From contig JAHHRV010000001.1 of NCBI GenBank assembly GCA_020025595.1, positions 273,688 through 337,687 on the forward strand: 64,000 nucleotides of DNA, given 5' to 3'. Within the stretch, counting starts at the first letter, position 1; every line of letters begins with the position of its first letter. Under the pieces are notes generated by a model. It had not been told where the DNA came from and made no database searches. It saw only the letters and a list, made by a program, of their open reading frames with translations. Origin of the DNA: Oscillospiraceae bacterium. Its GTDB lineage: Bacteria; Bacillota; Clostridia; Oscillospirales; Oscillospiraceae. Positions 34,799-43,700 of this stretch are shown here, piece by piece. Position numbers and translations under genes: made by a program.

Positions 34799-37700
34799 AT
34801 GAAACGATTGCTGAGTTTGTTTCTGGTTCTGGCAATGGTTTTTGGCATGATGCCGACAACCATTTTTGCTGAGGAAGCAGAAACTGCACAAGCTTCGGAT
34901 CTGGGATCTGTCCGGGTCATTGTGGAGAATAACACGTGCCCTGCGGATGATCTGAACAACTGGACAGAGGGCTCCCAGCCCTGGACAGGCACGCGCCTGG
35001 ACACCTGGGTCCCGCTGAAGGCAGATTCCACGATGATGTCCTGCCTGGTGGACGCTCTGGGCAGAGAGCATACCCAGACGGGCGCAGAAACAGGCATGAT
35101 CACAGAGGTGGATGGCCTGGACAGCGCTACCGGCGGATGGATGGGTTCCATCAACGACTGGTATGCCAATGAAGGCTTTGATGCTTTCACTGTGGCATCC
35201 GGCACGCTGGAATCCGGAGATGAAATCCGTATCAGCTATACCATGCTGTGGGGTTCAGACCTCGGCAGTATTGCAAAGGATACGACCAAGACTCTGAGAA
35301 GTCTGGAAATCTCCGGTGGTACCCTGGCACAAACCTTCGTGTCTAATCAGTATACCTATCAGATTGAACTGGGCGAGGGCGTTACATCCGGCACACTGCA
35401 GTTTGTGCCCACGGCCTACAACAAGAATTTCCAGGTTCGCACCTACAAGGGCGAAACCTATTCTTCTGCAGACAAGGGATATAAGCGCAGTGCTTCTATT
35501 CCTGTGAATGTGGGCGATCAGATTCAGATCGTGGTGGGCGATCCTGCCTGGCCCAGTATGAACAACGGTGCCTACGGTGGAGCAGAAGCAGTTCCTGCGG
35601 GCGTGTACACATTTGATGTGGTGGAACAGAATGCTGCACCTGATACCAATGTGGACAGCTTCTTTACCGGCCTCGACGGAGTTGCAACCGTAGAAAATAC
35701 GAAAAAGTATCCGCTCATGGTGAATGAGGACGGTACGGCTCTGGTTACAACGAATGCAGGTCAGGATAACAGCGAATCCGGCGTGACACTGACATTCCAG
35801 AAGACTGCAGAATTGCATTTCCAGTTTAAGACTGACTGTGAAAGCAAATGGGACTTTGTCAAGATCAGTCTGAACGGCAATGCGCTGAACAGCAACTATA
35901 ATGATAGAGCCGACTTCAGCGGTAAAATGGAAGACTTTAAGCCATATAGCCTGCAAGTTACAGCCGGTGATGTGCTTGAAGTAGTTTTTGCCAAGGATAC
36001 CGGCGGTCAGTCCGGAAAGGACTGCGCCTGGTTCAAGGACTTTACTGTGTCGATGCCCTACAGCGTCACCTTCCACGCCAATGACGGCTCGGAAGTGACT
36101 GAGGAGCAGGGAATCTTCGGTACAGCGGCCCTGAATGCCAACACCTTTACAAGAGAAGGCTACCGGTTTGACGGCTGGGCAGAATCTGCTGAAGGCCCGG
36201 TTGCCTATGAAGACGGCGCACAGATCACCCTGACGGAAAATAAAGATCTGTATGCGGTCTGGACAGCTGTGTGGCCCGTGACCTTCCCCAATATGCCGGA
36301 AGGCGCAGCCATTACAGTCAAACAGGGCGATGCAGTTGTGCAGCCCCAGGAAGACGGAAGCTATCTGCTCTCTGATGGCAGCTATACATACAGCGCTTCT
36401 CTGTTTGGCTACACCGCCAAAACAGATGTGCAATTCAAGGTTTCCGGCGCGGCTCTGGCAGTGCAGGACACTCTGGAGAAGAAAGCTTCCTACGATGTGA
36501 CATTTGCTGTTACTCCGGAAGAAGCGAAGAATGCAGCTGTTATCACGGTGCTGAACAGTGAAGGCACGGAGATGACAGCTCAGGAGGGTGTTTACAACCT
36601 GCCCGCAGGCGAGTACACCTACACCGTAAAGGCTTCCGGCTTTAAGAAAGTCTCCGGAAAGTTTACGGTTTCCAATGAAGTAGTTTCCGTGGATGTTCCC
36701 ATGGAGATCTCTATCGTGTGGGACGGCAGCGTTGCACAGTCCGCTCCCAGCCAGTCCGGCGGTGTCTACCAGATCGGAACCGGCGAAGAGCTTGCATGGT
36801 TTGCTCAGCAGGTGAATAACGGCGAAAATGTCAGCGCTGTGCTGACTGCTGATATTCAGCTGAATGTGCCGGAAGAGACTCCGGTCAATGAATGGGTGCC
36901 CATCGGTACCAAAGACAAGCCCTTTGCCGGCAGCTTTAACGGCGCAGGCCACAGCATTTCGGGCCTGTATATCAAGTCCGGCAATAATATCGGTCTGTTC
37001 GGTGCCGTTGCTGCACAGGGCAGCGTGTCTGATCTGACCATTACCGGCGCTGACATCCACGGCACAGGTTATGTGGGACTGGCAGCGGGCCTGAATGAGG
37101 GCAGTGTCAGCGGAATTATGGCAGAATCTTCTGCGGTTACCGGCAAGCAGAATGTCGGCGGTATTGTCGGCGAAAACAGCGGCACGGTCGCAGCCTGTGC
37201 AAACCGGAGCGCTGTGGTTACTCAGGATATCTATAATGATAACGGTATTGGCGGTATCGTCGGCCTCAACAGCGGCACAGTTTCCATGTGCTATAACCTG
37301 ACGGATTTGGTCCGCGGACATAATAACAAGAACTATGCCTATTTCGGCGGTATCGTGGGCAACAACGCAGGCACTGTCGATTCCTGCTACAATACCGGCC
37401 TGATTCCCGCTGCTTATAAAGCAGGCGGCATTGTCGGTAATCCCAGAACTGGCGAAATCCGCAATTGCTATAATACCGGCACCATTGAAAAGGGCGGTAT
37501 CTGCGCAATCTGCGGCGGCAGCAGCAATGTGAAAAACTGCTTCTACCTGGATACCTGCGGCGCAACAGATACCAGGTCCACGGCAATGACTGAGGCTGAG
37601 CTGAAGCAGGCAGCCGATCAGATGGGCGGTGCGTTCCAGATGGATCTGACGCCCAATGTCAACAATGGATTCCCCATCCTCAAGTGGCAGGATCCCAACG

Positions 37701-40700
37701 CAACCTACACCATCACTCTGACAGTAACTCCTGCGGATGCAGAGGTCACGCTGACCAGCGGCGGCGAAACCGTTGCTCCTGCATCCAGTGCAGAAGGTGT
37801 TTACACCTATACAGAACTGCAGCCCGGTGAATACACTTACACAGTCACCCAGGAAGCAAAGGACTGCCAGCCTCAGACCGGCAGAATCTTTGTCAGCAAT
37901 GTGGATGTACACAAGGACATCGACCTGCAGGTCAGAACCTATCCTGTTGTCATCACCATGGCACCTGCTGATGCATCTGTAGTGGTGAAGAACAGCGCCA
38001 GCGAAGTCATGACCGGTGCAACAGATGCAGAAGCCGGAACCGTGACCTATCAGCTTCCCAATGGCACCTATACATATGAGGCTGAGAAGTTTGGCTATAT
38101 TTCCCAGAGCGGCAGCTTCGATGTGAATAAGGCGGGCGTGAACCAGACGCTGACGCTGGAGCTTTCCAAGAATCAGTCCTTTACCTTTACGGGCGTGCCG
38201 GAAGGCACCGTGATCACGGTGATGCATCCGGTCGGTGGCCTTCAGACTCCGGATGAAAACGGCGTTTACCATCTGGTGGATGGCGATTTCACCTATACCG
38301 CAGTGAAGGAAGGCTATGTCAATCTGTCCGGTACGATTACCATGGCCGGCAGCGATCAGACGCTCAAGCTGGATATGCACGCTCCTGCTGCATGGACCGG
38401 TGCTGTGGCAGAAGGATTTGCCGTGGGTTCCGGTTCTAAGGAAGATCCTTATCAGATTTCCAGTCCCGAGGAACTGGCATTCCTGTCTGCAGCCTTTGGC
38501 GGCGAGCAGCGGGATCAGTATAACGGCAAGTGCTTCAAGGTCGTCAACGATCTGAACATGGGCGAAAGCGTACCGTTTACCCCCGTTGGCACCGACTACG
38601 GTACCTGCTTCGGCGGCACCTTTGACGGCAATGGCAAGGTGATCTCCAACCTCTATGTGGAAGTTACCGGCAGCTATGCTGGTCTGTTCGGATATGTGAG
38701 AAACGCTGATCTCAAGAATGTGGTTCTGAAGAACGCTATCGTCACTGCAACCGAAGAGTATGCAGGCGCACTTTGGGGCTACGATGACTACACTTCCAAT
38801 ACCGTTGATCACTGCAGCGTCCTGGGCGCACAGGTGATGGCTAACAGCCAGGCCGGTATTATGGGTGGCTATTCCAATTCCACCACCGTCTCCAACAGCT
38901 ACGCAAGCGGCGATGTTGTGGCGATGGATACCATGGCCGGCGGCATCTGCGGTTACGGCAGCAATCTGGAGGTTGCTAACAGCTATGTGAGAGGCTCTGT
39001 CACAGCAGCCGATTATGCAGGCGGTATCTACGGCAAGGACCCCGGAAACGGCGTAATGATCAGAAATGTCTATGCCTATGCAGATGTGACCTGCGAAAAC
39101 GGCAGCAATTACGGAGCTGTCGCCAGCGGCAACAGCAATTACAACAGTGAGTTTGAAAACACCTACTACTGCACCGATGCACAGATCACCGGTAGCCGGA
39201 AGGCATATACCCACAGAGATATTGTGGGCAAGACCGATGCTGAGATGAAGTCGGACGAATTCCTGGCGCTGTTGAATGCAGACGGAGATAACTTTGCAAG
39301 ACTGCAGAGTGAATCAGCCTATGCAAACGACGGTTTGCCTTATGTGCCCGGAACCTATGTGACAATTGTCAATCTGGAAAAGCTCCCGGTTCCTGCAGGC
39401 CTTGCATGGAAAGACAAGACCGTTTCCTGGCAGGCGGTTGCCAATGCAAGCAGTTATAGAGTTACCCTTTATAAGGGCGAAGACCAGATTGCTCAGATTG
39501 AAACCAAGGAGACTTCGGCAGATTTTGCCGGACAGATCGGCATTGCCGGTTCCGGCAGCTATACTGCAACAGTTCAGGCTATGGGTGATCGGACAACCTA
39601 TGGCAGCAGTGAAGTATCGCCCAGAAGCGATGCTGTTGAGTTCACCATTTCCGGCGCAGAAGTCACTTTTGCAGTGACCGCCGGTACCGGCAGCTTTGCC
39701 GGTGATGATCCCAGAATCATCGTGAAGATCGGCAGTGTGGAACAGCAGCTTATCAACAACACTGCAAAGTTCCTGCCCGCCGGTACCCATACCTATACAA
39801 TTGAAGCGGACAGCTTCCGGACGATTTCCGGTACTGTCACCGTGGATACGCAGGCACAGACCATTGAAGCGACCATGGAATTTGATCCGGTCTGGAACGG
39901 CACCACCGCAATGGAGCCTGAGCTGGTGGACGATGTTTACCAGATCAGCAATGGCTACGAGCTGGCCTGGTTCCGGGATCAGGTCAACGAGACCATGGAA
40001 GGCAACCGCAGCAGCAAGCTAAATGCGGTTCTGACTGCGGATATCGATCTGGGCGGTCACGCCTGGAAGGCCATCGGCCCCTTTACCAGCACCTCTGAAA
40101 GATTCGGTTATACCGGAACCTTTGACGGTGCAGGCCACAGCATCAGCGGCCTTTATGTCAACGATACCACCCGTGGCAACGGCCTGTTCGGCTATGTCTA
40201 TGTGGGCGGCACCGTGAAGAATGTAACTGTTTCCGGCTCCGTCACCAGCCCTGACCAGTATAACGCAGGTGTGGTGGCGATCCTGGCAGGCGGCAGAATT
40301 GAGAATTGTACCAACCATGCCGATGTGGCTGTGGGCCAGAACAACTATGCCGGCGGCGTCTGCGGCTATATGACAAACTACTCTGCAAAGTCTTCCGTTG
40401 TGACCGGGTGCCGTAACACCGGTAAGGTCAGCGGCAAGAACTTTGTGGGCGGTATCGTCGGCAATGCAAGCGACGGCACAGATGTCACCAACTGCCGCAA
40501 CTCCGGCGCAATCAGCGGCACAGAAAATGTAGGCGGCGTAGTCGGCAGCAGCAGCCTGCCCATCAGCGGCTGCAGCAATACCGGTGTCATTACCGGCGCT
40601 AAGGGCAAGATTGCCGGTATTGTAGGCTTCACCAACAAGAATATCACCGAGTGCTATAACACCGGCGCTGTGAACGGCAGCTCTACCGGTGCAGGCAGCA

Positions 40701-43700
40701 AGTACCCCTACGGCGTAGGCGGTATTGTGGGCGATATCTACAAGAAGGTCACCGAAATCTCCAAGTGCTATAACACCGGTGTCATCACAGACACGGGCGA
40801 CGGCCTTACAGGTGCAATCGTGGGCAGCAAGAGTGATTCTGCTGCAGCTGTGAACGAGTGCTATTATCTGGAAGGCACCAGCGCAAACGGTATCGGCCTG
40901 AACGCTGTGGAAGGGGACAGCACTGTGGCACTGTCTGCGGCAGCCATGAACTCCAAGACCATGGCAGGCAGACTGGGCGGCCATTATGCAGCTCCTGTTT
41001 CCGGCGGCTCTCCTGTGCTGAGCTGGGAAGATTCCGAAGCACAGCTGGTCACCGCTTTTGAAGTGGTTCCTGCTGACGCAGAAATCACAGTGACAGCAGA
41101 AGGCGATAGCGCGGCAATTCCCAGTGCAGAAAAGAATGTCTGGGTTCTGGCCGACGGAACTTATACCTACACGATTTCCAGAGAAAATTATGATCCGGCA
41201 GAGGGAACCGTCACGGTTGCAGGCGAAAGCCAGCTTGTGAAGGTCACCATGAAGGAACAGACTTTCCCGGTTACTTTCAATGTAGAGCCTGCAGATGCTC
41301 AGATCACCGTGCTGAATGCAGCAGGCGAGACTATGAGCGCTGACGAAACCGGCTACAACCTGCCGGACGGCGACTATACCTACACCGTTTCCAAGTTCGG
41401 CTATGTACCCAAGAGCGGCAGCTTTAAGGTAGAGCATGCAGCTGTTGAAATTCCTGCCATTACCCTGGAAACCGCAGTTGCCTATGCTGTTACCCTGAAG
41501 ATCACCTATGCAGGCGAAACCCCTGCAGATGCAGTGATTACCGTTAAGTGCGGCGAGGAGACTGTAGGCAGCACCGCTCAGCTGAATCTGCCGGACGGCG
41601 ATTATACCTATTCTATCGTTGCCAGCGGTTACTTTACCGCAGAAGGCACCTTCCAGGTGTCCGGCAATGCGGTCACCGTACCCGTTACCGTGGAGCTTCG
41701 TTCCACCTGGGACGGCACTACCAAAACTAAGCCTGCGCTGGCAGGTGATGTTTACCAGATCAGCTCTGCTGAAGAACTGGCCTGGTTTGCAGATGCTGTA
41801 AACGGCGGACAGACTGCCATCAACGGCAAGCTGCTGACTAATATCTTCGTCAATGACGAAAACAGCAGCAACACCTGGACTTCCATCGGTGATTACAAAA
41901 ATCAGTATTCCGGTACTTTTGACGGCAACAACAAGGCTGTCAGAGGCCTGGACAAAGCACTCTTCGGCTACGGCGGCGAGGGCGGCCTCATTAAGAATGT
42001 GACCGTCACCGGCGACATTACCGGCACATCCAATTCCGGTGCCATCTGCACCGCTACCTACGGTTCCATCGAAGGGTGCCGGAACGAAGCATCCGTCACA
42101 GCCAACGGCCAGAGAGTCGGCGGCATTGTAGGCGTCATTTACGATGGCGGACATATTACCAACTGCGCAAACTACGGCAGGGTAGAGAGCTCTTACAACG
42201 GCACGGAATATACCGAAAGCGGCGCCGTCTATCTGGGCGGTATCATCGGCTATGCCTATGTCCCCGTTACCGGCTGTGCAAACTATGGCGAAGTGGTTGG
42301 CAGCGGCAGTAACTACGGCGGCATCGGCGGTGTTGTCGGTGTGGCAGACAACACAGTTACCAGCTGCTATAATCTGGGCAATGTGACCGGCGTAAAACGC
42401 ACCGGCGGCCTGGTTGGTATTGCAGACCAGCAGGGTTCTGCTGTTACCGGCGGCTATAACGCAGGCAAGATTACCTGCACTGGCACATCCAACAACCCCT
42501 TCTGCGGCGCAATTGTAGGCGATGCGGCAAATGCTGACGGTGCAACTGTAGGCGCTGTCACCAAGACCTATTATCTGGAAAACACTTATAAATACGGCGG
42601 TCAGAATCAGGGTATCGGCTACGGTACCGGCGAAACAACCGTCAAAACCGAAGCCGAGATGAAGTCCGATGCCTTTGTAACCACTCTGGGCGCAGACTTC
42701 CGGGTGGACGATCCTGAAACCCAGAACGGATATCCCGTGCTTGCATGGCAGGGCGGCCGTGCTCCGGCAGCCGGTCAAGATGCTCAGGATGTGGCTGCTG
42801 ACAAGCAGGCATTGACCGTGGAACCCACCACCGTCACTAAGGTTATGACATTGAAGCTGGCAGCAAAGGGCACCAACGGCTCTGACATCACCTGGAGCAG
42901 CAGCAACCCCGACATCATTTCTGATGCAGGTGCGGTTACATTGCCTGCACAGGGCACTGAAGATGTGGTGCTGACGGCTACCATTACCAAGGGCAGCGCT
43001 TCCGATACCCGGAGCTTTACGATTACTGTTCAGTCTGAGCTGTTCACCGCACAGAAGACTCTGGAAACCGTGCTGACCACTCTGGGCAATGTCAATCTGA
43101 AGCCTCAGTTTGGCAGAGACACCAATATCGTGACGGTGTTCCGAAATGTGTTGGAACAGAAAATCGAAGAGAATGAACTGTCGGTTCAGGCTTCTGATAT
43201 CGAAGTTACTCTGATCAATTCCGGTTTCAACAATCATGGTTCCGATACGACAGATCATATTGCCGATGACGGTACGATCACTTTCTACTATGTAGATCCT
43301 GCAAAGGACACCATGCATGGTTCTCCCATGAGGGATATCGTCCTGCGCATGAGCTACAAGGGTGCAAGCATCGACTGCACCGCAAGCGCATTCATTCCCT
43401 GGGACCGGGATCGCGTAAAGCAGGAAATGAAGAAGATCGCAGATGCGCTGACCTTCGATCTCATCAAGGGAGAGAATACGGATGCTTCTGCAGTGTCTTC
43501 CGACCTGACCCTGCCCGGTGTTGTGCAGGAGTATGGATGGGCAACCATCACCTGGGTTTCCAACAACGAAGTGATCAAGGTCAAACCCGGCGCTACCGTT
43601 CTGGAAAACAGCGTGGGTAAGATTTATCCCGTGGAAACCGATACTCCGGTGAAGCTCAGTGCTGTGATTTCCTTTAACAAGACTTCCGATTCTGAGCTGG

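Noticed and set aside
35255..39214. 1,319-codon minus-strand frame opposite the giant gene
   Set aside because: Same reason; the sense strand has clear signal peptide, DUF4430 and GLUG domains in frame.
36700..42700. Recurring DNA blocks as possible mobile repeats
   Set aside because: They are in-frame GLUG and PEGA-like protein repeats inside one gene.
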